The notes beneath the pieces were generated by a model. That model saw only the letters and a program-made list of their open reading frames with translations. It was not told the origin of the DNA and did not search any database. Made by a program: the position numbers and the translations under genes. A stretch of 64,000 nucleotides of DNA from positions 3,348,001-3,412,000 of the forward strand of contig JAVFKF010000044.1 in the NCBI GenBank assembly GCA_036926295.1, in the 5' to 3' direction. The number at the start of each line of letters is the position of its first letter. The stretch's first letter is position 1. The stretch is from Pachydiplax longipennis. Its lineage: Eukaryota > Arthropoda > Insecta > Odonata > Libellulidae. Of this stretch, positions 51,501 through 62,900 are shown one piece after another.

Positions 51501-53607
51501 GAATTTTTCAATATAAATTTTTATCACGTGAAATTTTTCTTTTTATGAATATAAAACATTGAATATATGAACGTATTCTATCATTCATGAAAGATAACTT
51601 TTGATTTAATTTTCAGTGGAATTTGTGCAAGCACATCCTCAGTTGTTTGTAGAAGCTTTTGGTGGATCTGTGAAAGGAGGCACTCCCCATTCTGCCGGTG
51701 GTCACATGCGTCGAATGTCCGAGGTTAGCATTCAGAGCACCATGTCAGGAGTGATTGATTCTCTTCCACTGCAAACTATTAATGCTTGTGAGTATACTTG
51801 TTTTTCTCTTTACTTTTTTGATTATTTTATATTTTCAGTCTGGAAAAATTATCTTGTTGATTAATATCTTATAGTCTTTTTACTTAATTATGGGTAAAAA
51901 CCTAAATAATGTGTTACTCAAAGATATTGATTCTCATTTACCAAAATTCTTGTTCTAAAGATTGTAAAATCAAGTGAATGAAATTTTTGATTGAGTGCTT
52001 ATTTGGGTTCTGGAAAATGAAAAGAAATATTATTCTTAGTCCTCAAAATTTATTATAATGATTGCCATCGTCAATACCCGATGACATCAATTATTGTATA
52101 GTTTTCCAAGGAGTTGTGGTATCATAAATATTGCTACCTCTTGCCTTGAACAATTAGTTTATGACTTAGACTTAATTCAGGAAAACCCAGAATTAGTGTA
52201 ACAAAAGAGGAGAAATAATCAATTTCTCAATAGCAAGTGACTCTCTCTTTATGCAACTTTATTACAGCAAGAAGCTCAACTAACGTCTTGCTGATTTCTT
52301 TTGTGTTTTGAATGAGTATGAATCTCTATCCTCGGCATAATGGCTAATTTTACGTGACTCTTTTCCTTGTAATGTTACTCTTATGTAAATTGTGAGTTTT
52401 GTGGTTTTTCTAGTCCATTTATGTAAATTGAGAACTGTCTGTATTATTTATATAAAGAAAAAAATCATCTTAAATGAATGTATGAATGATATTAATAGTA
52501 AATGTTGTAAATGACTCATTCATGTCTTTATTTTCACAATAGAATTTTAGATCACCAGACACAAAAGACATCATTCAAAAGAGAGAAAATTTTTCTTTCC
52601 TTATATGGTAATGGAAAAATCTTTACATATATTTTTTGTAATTTTGATTTTAGAGGTATCTGTCAATATATATATACTCTGCTGTTTAATGAATGTTTTT
52701 AAGAATATGGTGATGTTTGTCTTCTTTGAAAATGAATTGCTTATGCTATTTCTTCTGTCAGTGAGTCAAAAGTGGTGGGGTCCAAAAAGATTGGATTATG
52801 CTCTCTACTGCCCTGAAGGTCTTGCCAACTTTCCCACAAATGCACTTCCTCACTTATTCCACGCGAGTTATTGGGAATCTTTGGATGTAATTGCCTTCAT
52901 ACTAAGACAGGTTAGCTATCATCTCATTATATTTCTTCCTCATTTGATTTGTATTACTGTAAGTACTATCAGTCATTCAAAAGAAATTTTCAGGGCTTAA
53001 TACACTTCAATGTAATTTAAATAATGGGTAAATAGTTGGTGTATTGCCAATTTAAATCTTGATATTCAAGAATTATATTTCTGATGCAGTTTTTCTTTTG
53101 TGCAAATCTTTTCTTTCCTTGCTCACTAATTGTTTTATATTTTCTCTCCCTTTCTTAAGTTGAATCAGTTTAAGTAAATTTTACTATCATCAGCAAAAGC
53201 ATTAGTTTTCTCAAAAGGTGTAATTGATTTCTTCAAGATATTGAATTCAGAAACTATTTTCTTGCCTTGCATTTGAGAATATTTTGTGCCGAGGATTTTC
53301 TGTCGATTTTGTTTTTGCTTCAAACCTTTGTGCATTTCCGTTATTATAGTGTTTTTATATGGAATACTCCTAACCCTCAATCCTTGCATTACCTGACTAA
53401 CAATATTTTGGCTTATTGTGGTCATTCAATCATGCTATGATGATCAAGTTTTGATTTGTTCTGTTCAATTAAGTATATTGACATAAAAATTAAAGAGTTA
53501 AAAATGTAAAAATTGTTTTTGGTTTCTCTCTTGAGATGAAAGCTTCTCAAATGTTAATGTTTTCTAAAAATGTGCTCCTGTCTTTTTTGACAAATTTCAT
53601 TTATCTG
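35740..53607. repeat. Array unit 3
   Basis: Full unit of 17868 bp. It shares the 5-bp deletion and the 4847/5050/9395-equivalent alleles with unit 2, so units 2 and 3 look most closely related. Private variants are g49186 and t49485, both in the repeat cluster upstream of rdgB exon 1. The A tract at 38341-38358 has 18 A. Confidence 0.95.
45944..47241 (-). CDS. Small three-exon gene, unit 3 copy
   Basis: Exons 47241-47195, 46552-46480 and 46024-45944 on the minus strand; no exon difference from units 1 and 2 noticed. The truncated fourth unit lacks this gene. If it is expressed, the array raises its dosage at least threefold. Confidence 0.6.
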
Positions 53608-56600
53608 TCTTCACACTATTTGCTCTTCTTCAATGAATTCTGTCAGCTTTATAAAAAAGGTTTGCTAAGCTCTGAATCTTCTTTTGTTTGTGAAATAGTG
53701 AATGGGAGATTTTTGGGTCTTTCAGGTTGGGCGCTTTGATGGGACAGGTCCAGGAGAATATGAAGAGAAAGAAATTTCAAGCTTCTGCCCATGCCAACCA
53801 AGGGAAAAGTGGATAAAAAAGTCTACCAGTTACAAAACTAAATAGAAATTTCAACAAAAATAAGATCACCATCTTGTGAACCTTTCTGTAAAACCTCTTA
53901 TATTATTTTATAAAGTAAGAAAAGTAAGTTTGCTAATATAAGTTTGAAATTGTACTATTTTGATTTGTGTGGCACTTTAGTGGAAGCTACTCACCATAAA
54001 AATTGAGGGTTAGGTAATATTTACATAAAATTATCACAAGTAAGAAAGAATTATGATAAATATCCTCTGCAATTTTCATGCATAACAAAGAAGCAGCTTA
54101 TTTCTAAAATTTTATATTTTAATCAGCATTTAGAAATAGTTGAAAAGTGTAAAATAGAAGGAAGAGAAAGGCTGTTTGAATCATGAGGTATCTGAAAATA
54201 CATATCACAATTGAGGCTTGAAAATGAATAATTTCAGATGTTCATAAAAAATCAAATATATTATATGAACGAGTAGGATTTGAAGAGAACAACAACTAAG
54301 AGGAATATTGGATGGTAACTTCATGAAAGATAAGTAAAAAGAAGTAATGAGCAAGTTTTCAACAATATCCTATGGTTTAGCAATTGGTCATGGAAGTTTG
54401 AGTGAGTTACTAAGTTATTCTAATTCTGTTGTTCAATTATTTGAAAAGAAACTTAAATTTCTCTCTCACATTACAATTAATTACGTGTAATTTGGGAAAA
54501 AAGCATGGGGAAAGCATATGTAGTATAAGGGTATTAATTTTTATGAAAGCTTCTCAAATGTATTGTATAATGTAAAGTAAGAAAAATATTACTGATGTTT
54601 GGCTGTGAAGGCTTTGAGTGCGGCTTCTTTTATTTACTACCTATATTGATGTTGGACCTCGGAGTGTTGTATAATAATATTAATGACAGTATATGGCTTC
54701 ATTAATCTTTGAACTAGAGCTACAATTACATGTGGTATATTGACTGGATTGCATCAAAGCCCTCCAGCTGTACAAAAGTTTAAAATCAGTTATTTAATAA
54801 TATCTAAATGTACCTTTTATCAGTAGATATACTTTACTCTCACATGTCCAAGGTGTCTATGGCTAAACTTTGGAAGTGGCTTAATAATTGTAACTCTGAT
54901 GCTGTTAGCTTATTGTATATATTTGGCAAATTGATCAGAATTATCATTATCATCACCAACCAGTTATGAAGGGATTATTTATAATTATAATCCATTTTCA
55001 AAATCAAATCTTGACTTTTTTCAGTTTAACATCAGTGTTCTTAACATAATTGTCTGATATTTTGCAGAACGTTGCTGCTAATCATCGTGCCAATGACCTC
55101 ATTATTAAGGAAGGAGCACCACAAATCCTAGGTGCTCGCTTTATGTATGGTCCATTGGACATGATCACCTTGACAGGTTTGTAAATATCTCATACAGTGC
55201 TTGATTAGAATTAATGAATTACTACCTATGTGAATTAACAATCTTCAGCATAAAATCTTAATGGAATCATCTTGCTTGCTGATGTTAATTTAGGTGAGCA
55301 AGTGGATATATATGTGATGAAAGATGCTCCAGTTGGGGAATGGACATTAATTGCCACCAAGGTAACAGACAAGACAGGCAGAGTGTCTCACAGCATTCAG
55401 AAGAAAAGCCTCTTGGTTTTGGAATCTTTGGAGATGATTGTAAGGTAAATACAGCAAACTCTTGATTATCCTTGCTAATCCATGATAAAACATGGTAAAT
55501 CTGGTGATCATATTGTTACCTCTTTCACTGACAGACCATAATTTGGTTCTTAAACTGTGTGTTACATATTATGTTATGAGAGGTTGCTTATCATGTGCGA
55601 TTTAAATGATTTTATTTTGTACTTACTGAAAACTGTATTTACTTATGGACCAGTGTATACAGTATTTGTTGTTAATTGATTAAGCAATTCAATTCATAAC
55701 ATATTAATTGAAAATAGCAAGTTACACTGCTCACAGAGTATCTTAAAACTTAAAGAAATTCGCTCAGAAAATGTTATAGGCTATTGATATAACCCACTTC
55801 AGAATTTGATAAGTTTCAACAGCTGAATATAGTTACCCTAACATTTGTTTCTGTTAAAATAGGTAGATTTTCAGCAGTAATAGATGCAGGGGAAACCCAG
55901 TGATAGTATTTCATCGTAAAATAAATCAATGATGGGGTTATTAATTCACTGTTATGCTGAAGTCATGTTGATGGTTCACCTCTGAATGTATGTGTATAAT
56001 ATAAAAGTGTATTTAAAGGGAAGATTCAGATGGAGAGTAGGAAACAAAGACAATATAGACTTAATAAATGGTGCTGAAGATTAAAGAAAATTTTCTTTGT
56101 ACTGTTAATTTCTGTGAAAAACTCCTGAATCCCACCTTAAGTATTTCATTTTCTGTTTTTCCTGTTATTGATAATCCCATTTTCTTACCTCCTTTAATGT
56201 GACAGAGCAAAAAAAAAAAAAAAAAAATCTTTCCCACTGTCAGATTTTCATCAATAGATGAAAAATTGGATTGATTAAGAAACTGTATTCATGGTTGGAC
56301 CCATTGATTTGTCATTGTTAAGTACAAATTCTACAATGTCAGAAAATTATCACCTATTCATTTATATCCCTCCTTTTGGAGTTTGTTTAAATTTTGTGCA
56401 ACTATAATTCCTTTCTGATTTAATTTGGTAAGTGGTGAGAAATTCATGTTGCAAATTCTGGTTTTATGTGATATTGAAAATGTTATGCTACTGTGTTAGG
56501 TTATTCTACTGAAATTATCTGAAGTTATGTGGTGGAAAAGGAAGGAAATGCTTAACTATGCTCATAATCTAATTTCTGTTGATTGTTGACAAATATTTCA

Positions 56601-57164
56601 GTGATCTTTTAAAATAATTATTATCACATTAATATTCATAAATTTATTGATCCAATGCAACTCCCATAAAAATTGCAGGGAGAAGAATAACTTAGTTATT
56701 GCACTTTCTCATAAATGTATTAAATCAATCAATTTTTGAATATGCTTAAATGTTTCATCATTATTGATGAGTAACTTTGCATAATACATACATAATACTT
56801 TTTCATAAGTTGATCGACCCATTTTGCAAAAATCCATGCCAAAATAACTCAGATGTCAGAGGTTTTGGCAGGCCTATTTCAGTATTTGTAAAATGGAATT
56901 CATACTTCGGCATATGCTGTATGTATGTTTTTGTATTTAAGTATGAATCTGCATGTAATAAATGCTGATCTCCTTAACTTTATTTTCACAAGAATTTGTT
57001 GGCTTATTTTCCAGGGGTGATCATTCCTATGTTGATTTTTACATGGCTGTTGTACCTCCAAAGACTGAAGTTGTGGTTTTCAGCATAGATGGGTCCTTTA
57101 CTGCAAGCATGTCAGTGACAGGAAGAGATCCCAAAGTTAGACCGTGTGCAGTTGATGTTGTAAG
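47780..57164 (+). pseudogene. rdgB: Chimeric rdgB copy III, 3'-truncated at array edge
   Basis: Exons 47780-47900 (candidate first exon), 50633-50803, 51617-51787, 52762-52910, 53726-53842, 55068-55176, 55294-55444 and 57015-57164. Exons 8 and 9 are absent because the array ends at about 57237, just after exon 7. The LNS2 domain is therefore cut after the SIDGS segment and before the TGRPDMQQQ segment. No replacement terminal exon is evident in the 6.7 kb to the right. A transcript would have to run into single-copy flanking DNA; this copy is almost certainly unable to encode a complete LNS2. Confidence 0.8.
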
Positions 57165-57237
57165 GTAAAGATGGCTCTCTTTTAATAGTTAGTCATATTC
57201 ATAATTCCTTGAATCTTTGGGGCGTATCTCACATTGA
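53608..57237. repeat. Array unit 4, truncated
   Basis: This unit matches the first 3.6 kb of the others (A tract 56209-56227, 19 A). It then stops abruptly in rdgB intron 7, 73 bases after exon 7. The sequence beyond is unrelated to the unit, so exons 8-9, the small gene and the promoter block are missing here. Confidence 0.95.
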
Positions 57238-57270
57238 GATATCATATTGCCAAATATGATATCTCAATGT
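57231..57270. repeat. Perfect 18-bp foldback at array edge
   Basis: Arms 57231-57248 (ACATTGAGATATCATATT) and 57253-57270 are exact reverse complements with a 4-base loop GCCA. The first 7-8 bases of the left arm belong to the array; the rest is new sequence, so the hairpin spans the junction itself. Confidence 0.9.
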
Positions 57271-57300
57271 ATTATATATATTCATATTATATTGCCAAAT
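57238..57300. other. Junction filler between array and flank
   Basis: After the last array base the sequence includes an inverted copy of the array end (ATCTCAATGT) and a 12-mer ATATTGCCAAAT (57244-57255) repeated at 57289-57300, where ordinary flank seems to begin. This looks like short templated insertions from both sides of a break. Confidence 0.55.
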
Positions 57301-58854
57301 GATGAATAAAGATAATGCTGTGCTAAAAGTACAATTTGTACATGCACTTCAAAAGACAAAAACCTTTACAGAATACAAGAAGCAAGAGAAAAACAAACTA
57401 CCTCAGGAAATTACAGCAAGGCAATGTTGAAACTTACCAATGAGCTGATACTGTTCTCTTATATATTCTTACCCCCACTGTATAAGGAGAAGCATGAAAT
57501 GAATTTGGATAGATTAAAGCCTGAATGGCTGACCTATGTCATTCCAGGAATAATTTGGTGTAGAACTGAGCAGTGTGTATGAGACTTATAAACAGATGCA
57601 TTTTAATCGTTTTAAAAATATAAGTTAAATCAAGCTGTGCTTCTTGAGTTGGTTATTGGAGGGATTTTAGAAAACTTTAAAGAGTTAAGTATTTCTCTTC
57701 AAAAGCATTTGTTTCCTTTACTGCTAATAAATGCATATTGTTAGAAACATTCAGAGAGGACAAACAATGGTGGAAAGACATGTGAAAGAAGATTACTCAT
57801 AGCAGAATTATTCTTCTACATCCATGTTTATTTATTCATGAGTTTCTTCATCCTTGACTTACTTTTCCTCCACCACTATGTCAAAAAGCTAGTCCGTAAT
57901 TGACTTGGGATCCAAAATGCAAGGAAGCTGAAATGTAGTTGCAAATAAAAAATACAATTAGTAGTGAAATATAATAATGATGCATTATCCAATAAAAGTT
58001 TTATTATTAATTGCAGCTATCCTTTTTAAAATATGGCTCTTAAGGCCTTGAAAAGAGCTACAGTTAATTTTGAGGTTTAGCTAGTACATAATTGAAAATA
58101 GCAATAGCAAGGTATCAGAGGAAAGAAGTGACTTTGAGATTAAAAATTATGTGAATTATATGTCATTACTAAGAACCAGTGCATTAGCTTAAATAGATAT
58201 TATTATGCTGAGGTAGCTCTCTTAGTAAAGCAAATAGAGTCCTAGTTACCTCAGACTTCTCTTTTCTTTTTCATCAAAATTGGAATTGGATAGATTTTCA
58301 GAATATGCACATTCTTAATTATTTTTCTCAAACAAATGCTGAAAGAGATCTTGGAAGGCCAGACAAAATAGGCTGTAAATAGGTGAATGAATGGTTGAAA
58401 TTTGCAATTAATATTTCTGTATTTAATTATTTGAAGATAATTATCTAATTTGATGACCCTGATAAAATTTCCTGCCAGTCTGCTTCTGCTGATTTGGATT
58501 TATTTTTAATATATTGTTCCTCTTTGGCAGATTAACTGATTAACTGAAGATTTGTATTCGAATCTAATTTATAAATAAATTATTTAATGATTAACATAAT
58601 TAACGTCGATGTTCTCCCACAAACCAGGCGCCTATTTTATTATAAGGCTTGCTCAAAAGGAAAAGAGAAGTATTATTCTGAATTAATTAATATTATTTTT
58701 ATATACCTTGTTAACCTTAAGAGAAGATTTGTTTTCTAATGTAAACATAGATAAATTCCTTAGTACTAATTATCTATTGACATTTTAATTTTTCTAGGAT
58801 TAATTAATCAATTCATAAATATTATTTAATTATTAACGCCGTTTAATTTTTCAG
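57301..58854. other. Single-copy right flank, AT-rich
   Basis: No open frame of note, no recognised exon, no similarity to the array unit noticed. Ordinary AT-rich non-coding DNA with scattered A/T runs. Confidence 0.6.
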
Positions 58855-59706
58855 CTGTATTTTCGTGCGATTTATACGTCGAAAGCGCAATTCTGGGCGA
58901 GTTCAACGTGCTAGGTAAAACGGTAGTAGATGTTAGAAGTGGAGTAAGTTAGTATCGCCCTGGAGACAGTTCGAAAAACCTCCAGAAATGGCATGAAAAA
59001 GTGCCGAAAATCTCGGGAAAAGGTCATTATCTAAGGATATTTCTCAAAAACGAAAAAATGCCGCTGAAATTATTTTAACGTATTTTAAAGTCGCATCCAT
59101 TACCCTTGGTATAAAAACTATAACCGTACAATTAATAGTTTGTTCACAATAATTTTTTCCCTGGCGTAGTGAAATCGAAACTTTACCCCACGTTTTTCAA
59201 CAGTAAAATAGTTCAGTCTTAAATATTAAGATTTCTCACAGATATTTATATCAGAAAATGAATCTGCCTATCAAAAAAGTTAATTAGCTCGATTAGCTCT
59301 CATTTCCGAGTTATTGCAATGTTGCCATAATTAGAAAAATCGCTGTACGTGCCACGGCACGGGAATCTAGGTAATCAGTTTATCTGAGAATTACGTGATG
59401 TAGGAGATTCCTTGTTCTCAGGTATTAATTTATTCGAATTTGGTTCAGTTTTAATTGTTATTATGCCGAAATAGTGTGGCAATAAATAGAAAATATTTTA
59501 AATGTGTGCGATGAAGAGACTTCATCTCAGAAGTGTGAATTAACTCCTCAGTGAAGAAAATTTATCGGCTTTATTTCGATGTTCGAGTTGGAGGCGGCAA
59601 ATCTTGCGTTCCCAACATTCGCTGTAAACTTATGCTGTAAATTTATAAGGATGATTGTGAAGGAAAAATATGAATGCGTTTCGCCATTCCCATAATCTGG
59701 GAAGAA
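58855..59706. other. Flank segment with more CpG
   Basis: Noticeably more CpG than its surroundings. Begins with a splice-like 60-base block: TTTTTCAG acceptor, 19 open codons in one frame, and a CTAG|GTAAAA donor at 58914. No domain recognised and no neighbouring exon found, so it is not called as a gene. A short palindrome (CGTGCCACGGCACG) lies near 59348. Confidence 0.35.
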
Positions 59707-59906
59707 CCCGCAAATCATGTGAATATTTTCTACTTCTGCATGGACTGTTAATAAGAAAAGAGGATAATGACCGAGCCAAGTTTTCCTTCTACAGTATGAC
59801 TATTTCCCCGCAAATCATGTGAATATTTTCTACTTCTGCATGGACTGTTAAGAAGAAAAGAGGATAATGACCGAGCCAAGTTTTCCTTCTACAGTATGAC
59901 TATTTC
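59707..59906 (+). repeat. 100-bp tandem duplication
   Basis: Two exact-length 100-base copies, 59707-59806 and 59807-59906, both starting CCCGCAAATCATGTG. They differ at one base (TTAATAAG versus TTAAGAAG). Recent local duplication in non-coding flank. Confidence 0.95.
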
Positions 59907-62900
59907 TCCATTCATAAAACTCCTCTTAACCTGGAAGGACTGTCGTGCCCACATATGAACGATATACAGCTCCGTTTTCTAGTAGGTTTATCATGAATTT
60001 GATAATTATGAATGATTGAATGCTATTTCTGGAAGTAACGGGTCTAGGGCACAGTTTTTTTGCATTGGTGTGGTTAAATTCAGTGAAGTGTTTCTAAAGA
60101 CTTTTCAAAAGTCAAGGACGTTTGGAGATAGATATTTGTTTTATCTATAGAGGGTTAATGGAATCAATCATGCGGATGTAATGCAATAATTTGGTTCGTA
60201 CTATTGCCGAACTGATGTTTGAAATTCCTGTTTGTGGCTATCCCATATTATTGGCTACAAAAATGTTATGTTTGGTCATGAAATATGCAGGTGGTTGCTT
60301 CATTGTGTTATGTTATTATGTGATTCATGGTAGAAGGATAATAGATTATAAAGGAAGATTATCTCTGTGCTTAACTAGAAATACATTGATTCCTATCCTA
60401 CAACCTCCCTAAAACCTAAGAAGTCAACTTTCTCTCACGGCTTTGCTAAATTGACTTTAAGAAAGATTCTATCAAAGTTTGCACAGTCAATGCACAATTT
60501 TCTCAATATATCAACATTTAAAGAATTTTAGAATCCCTTCCATGTTCACAAAGTCATTAAGAGTAGGCTTCATGCTTAAACAGTTAATCTTTTTACAATG
60601 TGAAAACTAGGTTCTTTTGGTAATATATGTACTTAATTTTAAATTCTTTGCAATTATTTATTAGTATACCACTCTTTCCATTCTTAAATTAACTATACAT
60701 TCCTTCATAATTTTTACCCTGAAAACCAGTTCTTCCCAGATGAAATTAATAGATACTATAGTACTTTCCATGTTCATGTTACTGTTGTGAACAAAAATAT
60801 TAATCTTCCAGTACTTGATGGTAAATAGGTATGTATAAGTAGATAGACCAAGATTATATTGTGACAGGTAAGATAACAAATAATTTGCTATGCAATGTAG
60901 TCCTCAATATAAACATGACTCTTCAATTTTAAGTAAGACAGTAAATGTTACATTTTGCTTGTTTTATTTCAGGTGGAACCCATTTGAAATATATATGGAT
61001 GAGCAATTTTCAGAAAGTTACTGCTTTTCCAAAAAAAAGTGTGGTTGATGATTAAAAGAATAGATGGAAAGTCAACTCCAAACTGCACTAGATCATATCC
61101 AGTTTCTCCAATGAACCAATTTCTCATGACTTTCAGGTATTTTGCTAATGGTAGCTTTCAAATTATTATGGGATGCAAATATGCAAAAGAATGGTTTGCA
61201 GTATCATAAAAAAATAACAGCAATTATTGCAAGGATGAGCTAGGAATTCATACAAATGCAAACGGAGGTGGAAATGGCAGAAGTGAAGAGAAAATTCAAT
61301 GACATTTCACATTTCCCAATGTGATAGGCAGCTTGGACAGAATCCATTCATAAATTCAGTCTCCCGGGGGAGTAATGGGGAAGCATTTAAAAAAAGGAAA
61401 AGTTATTTTTCATTTAATCTGCAGTGCATTTGTGAGCACAAACTAAGGATTAGAGATGCCGATGCCTGCTGGTATGGTTCTATGCATGACAGTGTTTGGT
61501 ATTTCTCTTATTAAAATAAAATTGCAAGAGAACAGTTATGGTGATTACTTGGTAGGTGATAGCACCTACCCCTGCAAAACTTAATAGCTTACACTTACTG
61601 GGGAATTCAACCTGTGCTGTAGAATGAAGATATAATATGTTGCACAACAAAATGAGACTATCAAAAGGTGCTTTGGAGTGCTGAAAGGGAGGTTCCTTTG
61701 TTTTCTCAAGGAATAAAAATGAAAATAACAAGGGCAGTATCTATCATCGTTACTGCCATTGTTTTACACTATGTTGCAATATCAGCGGATGATAGGATAT
61801 TGGATGATGAGAAGGATTAGGAATCTAATGAACAGCCTCCTGATATTGCTCTTGAAGAGAAACTGCATGGAGTCACTGTGAGAAAAGTCATCAGCACTTA
61901 TTTTTGGTGAATTATAAATTTAATTATAAATGTTACTAGGGTTGTAAGAAAATCCACAAGGAGAAGGAATGGAGACTTTTTAAACTTTTTCCCTCACAAT
62001 GATTACATATTTGTTTTTCTACCACTTAGAGAAGCACTAAATATCCAGTAATCATGACTTTATTTTCATACGTCTTTCCCGAAACTCTATATTTTCTCTA
62101 CAGTTTTTTGTAAATCATTATGAAGTTGTTTCTTTTTTATTACTAATTCCATCCTAGAACATTCAAACTCATTTTCTGCATGTCCTATTTTCTTTTAATC
62201 TTGAGTTCAGTCTCCAAAATTTACATTTTTTTATTATGAATTTCCAGGTAACAGTCATTCTTTATTCTTTTCCTTTCTCCTACATGATCTTTAAGTTTCC
62301 TTTTTTATAATATGTTCTTCTCCTTGCAGGCATTTAAACCACATTGGAGACATTCCCTGGCTGTACGCCACCTGTGCTTTGCTGAATTTTCATTTTCTTT
62401 GCAGAAGTTGACTGAGGTGTGTCTGACATGTCCTCAGCTAGAGTAGTAACAATGTCCTAGTTGCAGCCAATGTGCCCTCATAATTTACACTTGAAATGAA
62501 TCAAACCTTGAAAAGGGTTTATCTGCAAATAGTAGTTTTTTGTTTAATGTATTTTTAGTGTATGGTCAATATTGAACTCCACAATTGTTCTAGAATTCAT
62601 CAAGCCATTTTTTGAGAGTAAAAGTAAACATTTGGCTTCAACTAATTTGGCATTTTTATAAAAGGCATAGTTCTTATAAGCAATTAATTATTTAACTAAC
62701 ACACTGAATGTTTTAACAGCCATTGTTATAATGATTGCAGGCATGAATTATAAATGATTATTATAGCCAGTGTTATTAGAGGAATTATTATTTATGCATT
62801 ACATAATTTTCAAGGATACAATTAGATTAAAATGCATTATACATATGGCCATTATTATTAATCTCTTATATTCATTTGCAACAATGTACAGTAAAGAAAT

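Larger units (their letters stand above)
1..57237. repeat. Tandem array of a 17.87-kb unit (3.2 copies in window)
   Basis: Seen directly: base 1 recurs at 17872, 35740 and 53608, and the sequence after each point is nearly identical, gene fragments and intergenic DNA included. Periods are 17871, 17868 and 17868. Repetition stops at about 57237. Differences noticed by eye include c4847/t22720/t40588, t5050/a22923/a40791, a9395/g27263/g45131, a 5-bp segment (6301-6305) only in unit 1, g8234 and c8836 changed only in unit 2, and a13450 and a13749 changed only in unit 3. That is roughly 0.03-0.05% divergence. The array is head-to-tail and has no visible left edge in the window. It is either a very young or homogenised segmental duplication, or an assembly error; unit-private variants argue against simple copying of one contig. 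Confidence 0.97.

Noticed and set aside
1..57237. Array as a pure assembly duplication of one contig
   Set aside because: Not fully excluded, but unit-private substitutions, a shared 5-bp indel in units 2 and 3, and a structured junction at 57237 are not expected from simple copying.
62331..62447. 38-codon open stretch after TTGCAG in the right flank
   Set aside because: No donor partner, no domain; length is within chance for this composition.
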